Positions 36,201 to 51,200 of a stretch of DNA of 64,000 nucleotides are shown piece after piece (position 1 is the stretch's first letter; each line of letters begins with the position of its first letter). The stretch is from Lineus longissimus (Eukaryota > Nemertea > Pilidiophora > Heteronemertea > Lineidae): contig NC_088308.1 in NCBI RefSeq assembly GCF_910592395.1, forward strand, positions 20,413,501 through 20,477,500, given 5' to 3'. The position numbers and the translations under genes are program-made. A model generated the notes under the pieces. The model saw only the letters and a list, made by a program, of their open reading frames with translations, had not been told where the DNA came from and did no database searches.

Positions 36201-39200
36201 AAGGAGTTATCAGCTTGGTAATCAAAATAGCTAAAAAGAGTGATTTTGTCAAAAGGAGTGGCATTCACACTGTGGGCTGGCTGCAGAACCTATCCACTTC
36301 AAATGAGATTTCGGTCTGCTGTGTCTTGTTATACATGGTATAGTCGATGCAGCATAGAGGTAGACCTTCACTTAAAAAAACATGTTTTTTCACCAATCAA
36401 TCATTTTGGAGATTGGTTTTGGCTTAAAGGTTAAGAGTGTGACCATGAACATTTTTACAGCAACCGAGAACCATATCTACATTTTCATGTTTTGTTTGTT
36501 AAACTTGATGAAGTTGATTTCAGATTCCCCATTTTCACGTGTTGCCTTTAAACATTCGTGCACAAGTTAATTCTCGTTCATTTAGAACCTTGCTAATTTT
36601 AATGAAGTCTTTTCCTCGGTTCTTGCAAATATAGATATTCTCCATATGCGCATGTGTTCATGAAATTCTCATTTTTATCCAGCAGGACTTGAATTGAATA
36701 TATGGTTGTCCCAGGATAGTTTCTCTGGAGAGTGACTCTATCCTTGCTAACACATCAATTTGGTGGCTAACCACCATAACTCTCTACCAGTTGATATGGT
36801 AAATGGACACCACTATCATTATCAATCAATGAGTTACATGTAGCTTGTATTTAGAAATAGGGATGTCCTTATATCAGCCCAACTGAAGAATTCATTATCA
36901 CTTTTTGCTCGATGATATAAAAATGCCTCTTATTTCGTCACTCTAACTGAAGACTTTTTGGGGGGGGGGAAATGGCACTCAATTGTCAAGTCGCTCCCCT
37001 AAAATCCTTTATTTCGTTCCTGTATATTTCACGATTCATCAGTACCCCCTTCATCGTTTTGTTTTTATCTCAAAGAGCTAAATCATTTCCATTGTGTTGA
37101 TCCAATGACTTCATCACTACGTGACTGGGGATGACTGCATCATCTTTGTATTGGCGCTGACATCATAGGTCAGTCATAATTCTGATTCCTGTGGCTAATT
37201 TTAGGCTGTATTAATGGGATAAAGATGCATTACTAAGTTTGATTTTGCCTATCATAGAGTCATGAGGGCTATGAATACTGTAAATCCCATATGCTTGAGG
37301 GTCATATGGGGAGGAATATTTTTCCCGATAAAGGTCACCTGGTCCTTAATTCGAAGTATAAAGCTTATCAAAGACTGTCAACTGATCATCTATATTTCTT
37401 GACATTCTTAGCCAAAGTCATTCTTTACATAAATGTATTGAGGACAGAATTTGCTATCCTCGGTACAGAGGTTCTGAATCACTTGATTTTAGATGCTGTC
37501 AAACTGGGTCGCTTTGCCATATGTTGCATTATCAATAAATCTGGCTCAAAGTGTTTTCTGATTTATTTGCATCTTCTTAGTGATGAAAAATACCTTGCAA
37601 CAAGAAGCTGACGATTTACCGAGCAGTCATCAACTAAAATAGCTCATTTCTATGATTACTACAATGTACATGCAATTGCTGTAATTACTGTATGCATTTT
37701 GAATGACTGCATCGCTCTCGATAGTCGATTGCATCACAATTAGGGATACAAGCAGGCTGCTATCTATTGCATGTTACTAGACACTGCTGCCACCTTTATG
37801 TGACTTTTGCTGAGGTGAATGATACTGACATGAGAATGCCAAAGACAAGAGAATGTGAAAGCGTTCAGCGTGTAAGGTAGTAAAGAAAGAAAGTGTTATT
37901 ATGTAGTCGGTATTTTTCAATGATTTGGCATTTTTCCCAGGACAGTTGTTTTGACACGAGGCCAATCTGGTATTGCGCAGTTGTTATTTTTGTTAATTCT
38001 AATTAGATGTAATTTGTTTGTATCCTACGAGTGTGTAATTATCTTGTGAGGTTCAGTGAATACGAAAGTCAGGTATACATTTGATTTCCTTGTCTTTTAA
38101 AGGCCAACACTGTTCATCAAAAATTTGAAATTTGTAATTGAATTTGAAACTTTCCAAAAGCATAAATAAGTACTGAATTAGAGTCATTGTGTGGACAGAT
38201 ATACAAATACTATGAATACCCAATTTCCCAAGCATTGCTGAAATGAACTTGTTGGCCATCCAGAAGGAAATCCTGAATAGATTTCTTGTTGATAATTAGT
38301 AGACTAATGTTTCAGGTGAAAGTGTAACCAGAAACACTTGACATGTGATACAAAAAATAATATCAGAATTGGTAAAGGTTTTTTTTTGGCGATTTATCTG
38401 TAGAAGGTTTTCTTGGTGATAATTAGTAGTGAAGTGTAACAACTCATAATTAATGAGAAACAGTGGGAATTCGATGACAGAAATTAACTCGGTTTTACCT
38501 AAAAAAACGAAATACGAATATTTTTTAGGGCCTTTGGATTGCTGGCTAATAAAAGGTTACTAGTAGAAGAACTCTGTGATTAAAGATATAATAAGGTCAG
38601 GTTATCATCTGTCAAAGGTTAACTATCAACCGGCTGCATTAGCAGATCATGGCTTTGATATCAATCTGTACACTTTCTCCTCAAATGTAATTAAGTTTGC
38701 ATAAAAGTTGGCAACCATCTTGATAAATTTTCTCTTGAAAGGAAGATCTCATAAAAACTTGTGGCCCTGTAATAGAAAATAATGGGACGTAAGTGGCTGA
38801 TTTTAATGTGTTACCAAGTCAGCTAAGTAAATGGAGGTTCCCTGGAGGAAACCTAGGAGATTGGACAGTCATACCATGCCTTCTCCTCTACTGATAATAA
38901 CTTGTACCTTGGTGTGTCTGAATCTCTCTACCATTTTCATAAAACTGTCTTCGTGAAATCATACAGGGAACTTTAAAATCTGTGACCATTTTTCTACCAC
39001 CTTTGTATGGATTGGACTTTATGTGAAACAGTATCTTAACACATTGTAAGTCTTGATATTTCTAAACCTCTCTATTATGGCTAATTTCATTCTAAATTTG
39101 CTTGAATTCCCTCTATAAATTATGTGGAAAACTCTGTAGGTGGATTAGACTTCATTCAGGTCAGTCTTTTGCCTGAAGATCTTGCTACCTTTGTGGTGAC

Positions 39201-42200
39201 ACTTAATTAATTGGCTCAAGAAAGGGAGGGGCCATGATCTTACCTTACCGAGGGCGTCCTGGAAGGGGCTGGCTTTACAGGCTAATATTTCAGTGGGGGA
39301 GGAGAGGCAGACACTGGAAAAGAACCCTGTTAGAAAAATTGAAGTGCTAATTAACCAAAACACTAAAAGGAAAAAAACACCTCGGAACTCAGTGAATCTT
39401 TTGAAGACTCTGCCAAGTTTTTGGAAGGTGCACAGGGGTATCATTTTGTTGAAATTGTCAGCACATCCTTGTAATCAATTGGTTATTCAATCTTTCAGAA
39501 GAACTATGAATTTTGGCAATATGATTTCTTTTGCATGAATAACCCCAGCCAATGCTCTAAATCAGTAAGTTGGTGAGATGTTCACCCCCTTGCTCGGGGC
39601 AAACTGTCCCCAATGACAGATGTAGAAATCAAGCGATCACCACTCTGCAATTTATGTTACTCCTGCCTTTTTAGCTCGCCTGTTGGGATGCATGTTTCTT
39701 GATACTATTTGACATAGACTATTTAAATTGATTTGTAGACAAGACACCTATCTCGACATATTAGCAAAGATTTAGGTCAGTGTGATTGTGACCTACTTTT
39801 CAGGTGTAAGTAGGTCAAGGTCATAAACTCCTATGTGGGTCATATACCAAGAAACTTTCACTGTGTTATCTTCAAATGTTTGTCGTTGATAATCTCATCA
39901 AGTTTAATGTGGGCACTGAATGCCATGATTCTGTTTTGGCCTTGCTTAAATCGAGCCCTGGGTAAATGCATGTTTTAGATGCATCCTGTACAGTAATAGT
40001 TAAAGTCAACAGGCTAGTAGAAAGAGGGTTTACAGTACCGGTATGCATTTTACAGTAGACAGACTCAGGAAATGTAAGCAAGCTTTACTCCATCACCTGA
40101 GGTGAGTCAATCAACATGTCAAATCCTCTCCTAATTTCATTAACTTTTTTTTCAGATTTCTTAGAAAACCAGTCGTTGGAAGCTAATTAGTCATGGTAAA
40201 CTCAAATCTCCAACATGTCCAATAGAATGAAACAGAAGGCTTCACTTTTCGAGGCCAACTTACGAAGCATTAATATAAGGAAAAACTTTGGAATTAACTG
40301 TACAAAGTAAAATACATGTACATTTCTTTTTGAGGCATAAGAAGCGACAATTTGTTATTAATTCTGTACACCCTACCCCACTCTAAAAATACATGTACAA
40401 TTAATAAAAATTTCAGGGTCTCCCTGTCAAAAACCTGTTAGAAAATACATGCAGTTTGTCCATAAATGAACGTAATTAATATATAATGCTACTATACATA
40501 TACACTCATTAATTTGTAGATTTTGTTTTTATTACATGTATATATAATTATGTGGAACAATCGCGTTTTTAGGGCAACAAATCGATAGGTACATAGGATA
40601 GGTCGGAAGTTTCAATTATCAGCAAAAACATTATTGTTTCATATTTCAACAGTTGGTGTAAATGAGTATACACTTTCCTGTCAGCTGATTGTGTGGGAGT
40701 AAAAACGTGCAAGCTACTACTGACTTTTTTGTGACCCAGAACACACAACATTTTCCTAGAAATCGTCTCTTTAAGTTACATGACACATTCTCCGGCGGCT
40801 AGCCTGCTGAGCTGTGGCAACTGTCGAATCGGTATCATGTGTGGTTAGAGTACAGTGGATGACCATTTCAAAATAGCTGGATCAGTTTTTATTTTTTTAT
40901 TTGATACATACTCAGATGACAAAACACAGGATATCAGTCTGTAGGAGGTTGGGCATATATGTAGGATGAACAGGAAGTTCAGTAAACAATGGAATTCTCA
41001 TTTAGGGCTGATATAGTCGTCACACTTTCTCTCAGAAGCCTTTTGAACAGTGACTATGTGTTTTTAGGTCGATTTTTGCAGACATTTTATTTGTAAAGAA
41101 CAAAAAAAAGCGTTTTTATGAAAGTGTTTAAGCTTAGCTTTTGTAGCCTTTGCAGCAAGCCTGATAAAACAACTCATTTTGTACTGACAAATGCCGCCTG
41201 CATAAGCGCTCTATGATAACCCTCATTACAAAAAGTAGAAACAATCCTAAAAATAAAATCATCCTTTGTTTGGTGTAACTTGGTGGGTCATCACTCAGAC
41301 ATTCACACTCGTAGATGGACAAAGGTCCTCATAAGCGAGACTATGAACTGATTAGGGTCAAGCATTTTCACAGAAATCGAAAAACAGACAAGAAAAAAAT
41401 CTTTTGTTTTGCAAAGACGCATCTGTCACTGCGGACGCAATGGCACCAGGACCAGGATATGGACCTACCCCCTACGACCACAAACAGGAGTGACCAGCCT
41501 CTTTTTGGTGGTCATCTGCATCGGATGTGTCCATCCCGTCTTCCATCTGTCTATGGAACAATAAGTCTTATGCACCTTGGCATTGGCATTGGCACGCGTG
41601 TCACCAAGTGCTCTTCAAAATTTGAATTTTCTGTTGCACTGCGAAATAGAAACGGAAAGTCGGCTGGACATCATGGCTGCGGTGATAACCTAATTAAAAG
41701 TCTTGGTTTTTCTAAAAAAGTGCAACACCAAGTATTAGGTTTTTCCAGCACTTTAAGCAGGGTGACTTGTATTGTACTCATTGGTAGATTGAAAAATAGT
41801 ATCGATTACAAATGAGATATGGTCATCAAATGCGATATGGTCATTGCGTGGATCAGCTGATTGATTGAAGTGTGTGATTAGTACTTACTGAAGCCTGGAG
41901 GGTGGGGCCCAACCATTCATGCATGATTTGACCATAAACAGGGCTTGGCTGCTTATACTTTACATCTTCACAAAGAAATTATGATCTATTCAATGCCATG
42001 TGATTCATATTTTTCTTAGTATCTGGTTTTGCGTATTGACATGCTGTCATAGGGCTACTTCCTGTTTGTCATGATTGCTTGCAGCATTAATTGATTTCAT
42101 GCATAGTGCTTCGAATGATACAACACATAATCAATAGAATTCCAAAATAAAAGACGAATGTATTGGTAAACCCGACATTTAAACTTGCCGTAAAGTATGA

Positions 42201-45200
42201 TCGTGTCGCAAACGGTCCTGCAACGGAGGATGAATTTCAACTATGAGATTTTTAGTGCTATATGTTTCATGCAGCTTTTTCGAGCACAATTGGCTGGTAT
42301 TGGTCTTGTGGAAATAAATTGATAAAAGATGAAAGCATGTAAATCATCTGGGAAGTATGTGCACTTGGAGTATTTCCAGGAAATCTAACCATAACAAAAA
42401 CATTTGGCTGATCACTTATTCCACTGATCGATAAAATGAACTAAGGGCAATGGACTTGTAATACATGCATCAAATGGCAGCCTATATTGACCTAGCTGTG
42501 ACAAGGAATAACATTTATGGTTTACATATTTTTACCAGGAATATTGGTGAGAAATGTCACTGTGTGTTGATGGGAAAGGTTGGGGGTATTGATCAGAAAC
42601 AAAGGATTTTCTGGTTTGGCCTTACACGAGTGTGTACCAAACCCATGCAGATGCTACACAGAGTAATCAATCATTCCTACAAGATTCCTGGAAATCGCGC
42701 TCTGATTCATGATCGATTTGAGCTCCACCTTGGCTTCTATCTTGCGGAGTTACACCTGCTCTATAAACCTGCTGGCCCATCGGGTTTGAAAGGTGAAAGA
42801 GAGATTGTACATTAAGAAAACCAGGTGACAGCACTGTGCTCAATGAGCTGGCAGAATTTGGCAGCGCTGCGGCTGAGCTAACATAGGTCACGAGGCAAGA
42901 TATCTTGATTTGTTGTTGTACAACTCCAACATCACCTCATCAATATGAGGGTGAAGCGATGGCAAATCCTAAGGGGTTTAACAGATTAACCAGAATGAAA
43001 CAATCAGTGAAATTTTCACCAAGACTTATTTTCTGTGTGTCTTACAATTGAGAACTTGCATTGCTTCACCTGACCACTTATGCGGCATATCAAAGAGAAC
43101 AATTAGCTGTGAATGATTTGTATTGAAGTAAAGACATACAATCCCTCGGATTCCTAGAAAGCTGACTACATTGGAGGTTGATCAGTCCTTTAATTTCCTT
43201 CGATGACAACCTGAGGTGTTACACCTGAGTTGGGCTGACTCTTTTAACCTGATATTGTACTTTACTGCCTCTCAAACCACTTTGTAGAATTAAAAAGAAG
43301 AAGGTGCAGTCGACTTGGTATTCATTCCTGCTGATGATTAGTACAGTTCATCAAGTTAAATCCCCTAGTTCTCTTTTTCCAGGAAAATTAATTGAACTAA
43401 AACCTGTTAAAGAGCTGATTTCAAGGATAGTTTTGAAAAAATGCTCTATGTACATGTGTGTAGGTCATCTGTAAAGTTGAACTGAGCTTTAAGCAAAGGA
43501 CTTGACAAAAAGTGTTCCTTTTCATCAAGAGGCGTCTTCTTCATTATCAAAAGAAAAGATTAAAGGTACTAGTATTCGAAATGACGTTGACTTTTCATCT
43601 TTTCTTATAAAAAAAGGAAAACTACTGTCTGGTGCAATCTAATCTACGTAAGATCATAATCTAGGGCCTTGGCATAGGCCTTTCAAGGGAGAAAAGGTCA
43701 GATAAACTCCTTCTGAGAGGCCATGCGACAAAATCAGGCCCGAGTGTTTCTCCTGTTCTTGCTAAAGATCTCAACCCATAGGCTGCACTGGGGGTAATGG
43801 TTGAACCCGCAAGGTCTCTTTTCCAATGAGCACCTCGAGTGGTGGCTCTGTTGTGGGGCAACAAAATGACTGCCCTTGATGTTTAGACATGACCTCGAAT
43901 GTGATGTTGAATTCTACAGTGCCTGACCTTTTAACTCATCGAAGTTCCACCTGTCCACCCCTAGAGGTGCTCATCTGGAAAGAGGAAAATGTGTCCATAA
44001 AAAATCTAAATCGATGAAAAAATATTTGGTGATTGTGGCAGGTGTTAAATTATCATCACCTGAAGGTCGCCAACAGGATGTTGAATAAAAAATGACGATT
44101 GTAAAGTGCATTAAGCTCAATCTAAAGTACACATCATACAACTGCACCCATTGACTGCTTCCTAATGGCACAATGTCAAAATGTCCTTTAGAGATCTGTA
44201 ACATTAGCAAACACATCCGGGCCTACAAGCTAAAGAATAGCACATACCACAGCTATTATATCCCAGCCCATGGTAAAGGCTAACGTGATTCCTGGAAATG
44301 TTAGCATGCTTTTATGTTTTCATGTTATGCCATTTCTGGTAGTTTATTTGACAAGTTTTCAACTGACAGTAATCGGAATTAGTATAGCAGGATTCGTCAA
44401 TAAATGTGCTATTAAAGGCTAATTATAGTGTCATTGAGTGCTTTAACCTTTTAATGCCAGATGTCTTTGGTGCATCTTCCATTTGTTAGATCTCTCAGCT
44501 GGTGGTTCTGGACATGGTGAAAGCACAGCAGCATGTAAATACATGCACAGTGTGAGTCAATAAAAATGTAAGGGATGAGTTCTGAATAGTTGTAGGAAAG
44601 TTCTTGGATTCACCAGTGCTAAGTATACCTAGTTTTGGTTTTGAGCAGGAAAACGTTCGGGAAGCATTCTACAATGGTGACACATAGTGGCCATTGGGTA
44701 CCTTAACTTCTGCCCATACCTGGTTACCCCACAAACCTCTTAACAAACCTTGATTGCAGAGAGGGTTCACTGGACAAAAGGTGGCGCTGCGGTGAAAGAA
44801 CAACAACAACATACACTAACATTCATGTTCGTTCAGTTGGTTTGAACGATTAATAATTCAGATGTACATGTATTAACCTTAGCACTTTATTGAGGACGAA
44901 GTGGTCATATTTCTGTCACTTTTGTCTTATCTGATGATTATCTTGCCATTCATTGATAATAAGTTCCTGTGATCAAGATATGGATTCTTGGAATTACTAA
45001 ATATTCTTAGCGGATGAGGAGTGAGGACATAACACTTTGTCAATTCTCATTACCAAAGGTCAATGGGTGTAACTTTGATTAAACGTACTATAGCTCGAGG
45101 AAAAAATATGTTGCTGTTGTGGTGTAATGTAATGTACGTACTCTTAGGTTGATGTTTGGGTCGTTCGGTGTAGATTTCAATGGTAAGGAGTACATCCATT

Positions 45201-48200
45201 CTCCCTTCAGAGGTGCATGTATCACCAGGAAATGATCAACAAGGCATTTGATTGGTTGTTACATAATTCATCACTCAGCTTGCACCGTATAAATCTTCGA
45301 TGGACGGGTAATGGATCCAATGCTAGATCCAATGCTAGTATTTCCAGTTGATATTACATGCATATTGGTAAATATACTTTTATCTCTTCGAATGGATGAT
45401 ACCCTTTTTTCAGATCAGGGATTGCCATGTTCAACCAAATTTACCCTTAAAATGATTCATCATGACACATGACCTTTAAGAGACAAATTGGGATGCGTGC
45501 ATCAGCAAGTACATGTATTTCAGTCTACAGCCTCTACAAAATTAAAGGCTTTTAAAAATGCACAAGATATATCAATCTATGTGATTATCTCAAGGTGCTG
45601 CAGTGAAGTCATAACCAATGATTTAGAGACTTTGATTTTTATTGACGACAGCCCCAATAAACTAATAAAGATCGGAAGCCTTTAAGCGAGACAGGTGCAA
45701 ATCATAGTACTGCCTCCTACTGACAGGGGGCAGTACTGTTGTTTCAGATTTTGTAGCAGATCTGGAAAGAAGGCAAACCTGTTTGAAGGTAATTGACCGA
45801 CAACTGGCCTGCTACCTGTGACACGAAATATTAAGGGGTAATTCAAAGGCCCCTCAATCCACACTTACTCGTATATTTGAAGTATTGATAGATCATCCAC
45901 TGAGGATGCTAAAATGGGTTATTTTCGGGGGGGGGGGGGTTCTGATACATGTGTATACACATACTTAGGTTTTGCACCCGGAATGTTGTCAACAGTTCCT
46001 ATGGGATGGTGAGTGTGTTACTCGGCTTGGATTTCTTCCTGGAACTTGGCTTGGTAATCTGACAATGCATCTTGTGTACTTCAGCGAGATGTTTGTATAT
46101 CTTGATGAATTGGCAGAGATATCAGAACAGCTGTGCCATCTAGATATGTTTTTTTTCAGGTACTGGTTCCGGTTTTGTGGGGGAGTGTTCTTCACCTGTC
46201 TTAAAGCTGAACTGTCATAGCCAAATTGAGAAAGAGAGGTAGGGGTATATCATTAAGATGTAATGACCCCTTTGGGTAACTCACTTTTGGGACAGTGGTC
46301 TTTGACTGAGAATGAGGGAGTCAAACATTTTGTGATGTATTGAACATATTGAGGGATGGGGAGGCACTTTGCTCGAAACAGCTTATAGGCCTAATCAAAA
46401 TAGGAACTTAAACATTCATTTGTGATGATTCACATTCAGGTGGATGTCAACATGATCATCCTTGGCAATCTTTATTATATTTTGTGCCACATGGCTGGAA
46501 CAATTAAGACAGTTATTTAAAAACCGGGATGAATTTCCTGTGTTTTTGAATATTGATGTAAAGTTTATAGACTTGTTTATTGAACCAATGCAAAAGATAT
46601 CATGATAATAATTACCATTATTACAAAGGAGGGAGGGTGGTACAAATAATGTAATGAGACGGAATAAAATCGGAAACTAAATGTATTAGTCAGGAAGTAT
46701 AAAGATCATTTCAGCATTCCTTCTCTACACCTCTCCCAACACTTTCATGTTTTGTACTGGGTGTAAAAAAATGTGATAAATTTTTAAAATTCAATACATA
46801 GCTTCAAAGGCATCAGTCAGAACCTTATCAAAGGTTCTTATGATAGTTTTGATGCTATTCAATTTCAAAAGTGTATCATGGGAGATTTTTACTTGGTATT
46901 TTCAAATAATGGACCATTATCTAAGCGCCTCTACCAAATGCCATGGTTGGTCCAAAGTCCATCGGCTTACTACGCAATTTATCCAAACAAATGCAATATA
47001 AATGAGTGAAATAGGTGAGTTTCTACCATTGAGTAATGAGAGAACAATTTACATTCCGCCATATCTGTGTAGGCGCACTTTTCACCGAGCATTGAAAGCG
47101 TCAATACGATTTTCATCGGCACCTTAAATGTCGACAGGAAGTTTACTCATTATCAGAGTGGGTACTTTGACCCAAGTTCCGTTAATGGTGACCAGACATT
47201 ATGATAGTGACAGGTCTACAAAAGGCTTGGAATTTGGTCTCACTTTGGGCAGCTGGTTAGATTGTCCTGTTATATCTATAAGTAGCCTCCAAAAATTGTC
47301 AAGTGTTATGCTTGAATGCTGTCCCCATGATATTTTGAGCCCACTTGGGTTGTTTGTGTCCTCAAAAATTCCATTTAGCTTTAAAGCAGCTGGTCTATTT
47401 CATAAGTTGTCCTTCTGCAGTCAGGAACTGTTGCTGCATTGGGGGGTAACCTCCCGATTGGGAGCTTGCAGTTTGATACATGCTAAGACCAGTGGTGCCA
47501 CTCGGTCACCCAAGATCACAAAATCACCATGCTGGTCTTATCTGTTTGAGATGTAAGTATCTAAAATAGCCTAAGATGTGCCAATGTTTGGTCAATTTGA
47601 CCTGTTCAAGAATTTCCTCCTCCCTGAAGTGCTTCGACCAATCAATTGGAAAGTTTCATTATAAAAACTCCCAATTGGAAGGCCAAAATATCTAATACCA
47701 ATATCAAATCAGCCTATTTTACTACTGAATAATCCAAAATCTTCGACCCAAGTTCCGAATTCGCCCCATTTATGCCAGGTGGCATTACTAGTTGTTTACT
47801 TTATGAAGTATGAAAATTGGTGTCATCGGTTCTTTATTCTGTTTTTCTGACATCCGTGTCCATTGTGGCCCGCACCCACCCACGTGCCAGTTGACCCAAA
47901 ACCTGGGTGATACCAATCTACCTGCTTGCTGGTTGGGGATCAGATGAGCACAATGGAATGCCTTCCTCAATTCAATGATAGTTCGGTGATAGTGAAATTT
48001 TGATTGTTTGGCAAATATTTAAGGTGGCCAACTGTCCTGAGTTGAACACCTTGGACTTCTGTGTATAGCTTGAATATCATCTTTTTTAATGATATTCCTA
48101 AATAACAATTTGAGGAGTTTTGTATAATTTTTCTGGCACTGATAATTCTAGCTCAGACTTACCACCTCTAGTGTGTCCTACTATCCATAAATACCCTTTT

Positions 48201-51200
48201 CTTGCTATCATAAGGTCAGTGGGATATATTCATTACTTCCTTTTACCATTGTCCTTTAAATGAAAGATTATGATCTGAGTAATATCAGGAGTAACATTGA
48301 AAACAAATGAGGCAGTTAGGGTTAAGAAACTGTGACCAGTGATATGCATTGCATAATGGTGATGAAAGTATGGATAAACAAGCTTAAAGGTGACCTTATA
48401 TAAGTGAATAGAGAGTTGGTTCTTTTTATGATTGTCTATGAAATCAGTCAACTGTTGGTGAGACATGGTTTACTGATAATACAATAGCAGTACAATCACT
48501 TATGATGATATTTACATAACTTATGTTAAAACACTTGAGTTGTTTCCAATGACAACGTCCATGCCTCACAGGATTATGTTAAACTCTCTGGGGTAATGTT
48601 CTGATCACATTATGTACTTGAAGGGATATTGGTCCTACGTACTGTGGGGGGGGGGGGGGGGGGGGGCTATAGGCAGGAGAACATCAAACCTTTTCATCCA
48701 ACCTATTGCTTGAATGAAGAATATTGAACTCTATACCCAGGCCTGTAGCTTGTCACCTCAAGTCTACCTGTCACCTCCTAGCTCAAGCCTTGATATTGCC
48801 CCTTAAACAATATCAAATCGATGAATCGATGAAAATGTAACCTTGTGCGGTGTGTCTTTTGGGATGCCCTGTGTAGCTGCCTCTGTCATCCATCATTCAA
48901 TATCTGCAAATAATACATGGACAGGTTAAGAGGGAACAGAGCCAGACAAGCCCTCAGAGCAACATGGAATGAACCAAACGAAGCCGAAACTGGCCAAATC
49001 TTACATTAAAGGCCATTGGGGGAGGGGGAGGACTTCTACCAGGGAGATTAATCCTATAGAAATGTCTGGCAATACAGTCTCCATCCATATAACAATAGCC
49101 TCTCAGCTGACCAGTGACCGATGTGTTTACCTTACAATGAGCCATCCTTTTAATTGTGTCCAATTAGCAACTAACTTTTACTTTTTAACACCATCTTTGA
49201 TTCCGATTGGCCTTTCATGGTCGACCTGCGACCTTTTAGACAAGAAATTAAAATTGAAATTCAGTGAAGTCAGACAATGATGTCTGGCTTCTATTTTGCC
49301 ACTGCCCCTATTAAAAGTTCAAGAGAGTCGACTAAGTTACCTCCTAATAGGGGAACCAAACTGCTTTACCATTGTTTTTGATCCATGGTTTATGTATTTG
49401 GTCATTTCCTCTTCCCTAAACTAAACCTTTCCTTGAGCCGTTTTGGAAATTTTCACCCCAAATAGGCATTAATTCATAAATTGTATTCATAACTTTGCCG
49501 TGTGTTTTAACAGTTCGGAAGTTGTCGACCTATTTATAGAAAACTTGCCTCTTCACAGGAAAATCGGACCATTTGAAGCTTTAAAAACAGGAAATGTGTC
49601 TATTCAAAGCTTTGAAAGAATTGCAAATAAAATGTAAAAAAACGATATCGGCCCGATTCTTTATTTAGATTTATATTTCAAATATTGGAAGGGACAATAT
49701 TCAAGGGTGTACATTGTAGTCATGTGTGGGTGTTTGGGGAGCAGACATCATTTGAGACAAGGAGCTAGTGCCTTGGAAGAACAATCGACACTGAATGTTT
49801 CTTAAAGATTACGATTATGCCTTTTTTTGGTCGCGATCTCTCTCTAATTTGATTGACACGGATACCCAGTGTGACATCCTGCACTTGACTTGGTGAATTT
49901 ATCAGAAAATGGATGAGAATATGACTCCCTGGTGTGATTACAGGGTGAGGAACAGTTGCCAAGAAAGCAAAAAGGAATATGATAGGTGACAAAAAACTTG
50001 TGCAAACAGTTTCTGCCATATGGAAAACTTTCATCACAGATTACTGCTTATATATCATCAGGATATCAGAAATGGTGATTTTAGGATATTTCCCCAGAGA
50101 TTGCAATTGGGATTATTCACACTATCCACTTTACGGTAGGTCCATGATCATTGTCCGTGCACCTTTCGCTGAGCTAATTACCTAAAAACCTGTCTTGCAA
50201 AATCAGTAGTATTAACACGGCTAGACTACAGACTAATGTCCAGAGCTGTTTCATCTTTTCTCCATCTTCAACTGGCAATATCTTACCCAGATAATGTCCA
50301 TCTTTTGTGCCAACGCAGTTCAAAGTGTGCCACCAAGACGCCCCTGTGTGTGTTAGAAAATGTAATCAGGTATACAGCTTTTGTTGAAGTTTTTTCTGGT
50401 CCTCATGTTAATAGCACTTCAAAGCTGGAAAGTGTAAGGAACAACAATATGTCATGATACAGGTTGCTGAGGTCCCTCTCTCATTTCTGTATTAGCTTAG
50501 AATGGTTTGGTGAAAAATAGCTGTTTTAGGACAAATGTCACTTTATTCCCTTATCTTGACGATAAAAGGGTCTATACAGGGTGGTGTTGGCTGGGACAAT
50601 ACATGATTTTTCTACAAATGAACACAATGGGCACACACAAAGGTATTGCAATGGAGCAAAATGCTTTGTCGATTGTATCGTGATGATACATTGATGTCAT
50701 TGTAGTTAGATGATCTTTGGCCTTCCACACTTTATATGTTAGGAAACCAAGTAAGCATCGATCCATTCAGAGTTTCCTTCTCATGCAGATTCTCAAAAGA
50801 CAGCAGGGCAGTTTTACGGAGTGGTTCAACTATTCACATACTGTTTCAATCCTATGTTATGTTGATTGTTCTCTCATTGACATTCGACAACAAACGGGTT
50901 GCCGATTTCAGTTTCGGCTTATCAATGTTTTGATTTCCCTTCCCTGTTATTGCTTCCCCCCTCAACTAACAACCTCTTGTTTATCCTTTGTTGTATCATT
51001 TGTTGAGTTGGTTTGAGTGCACCTCCTCCTAACTTGAACGATATTCCTGCCACTGTGTTGCCTTTGATGTTAGACGTACCATGCAATTGTCCATGTTCAT
51101 ACACCTTTGCTTTAGTGCTGCTGTAAAAATCATCTTAGTTGATTAATTTGAAATTGTGAACAAAAACAATATTTAAGGCTGTTTCAAACGTGAAGAAGTG

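Noticed and set aside
41315-41815. 166-codon open frame on the plus strand
   Set aside because: It is the longest unspliced frame in the intron but has no recognisable domain and no splice or promoter context. Length alone is not persuasive in 64 kb.
47128-47556. 142-codon open frame on the plus strand
   Set aside because: No domain, no repeat structure and no flanking exon pattern; likely chance.
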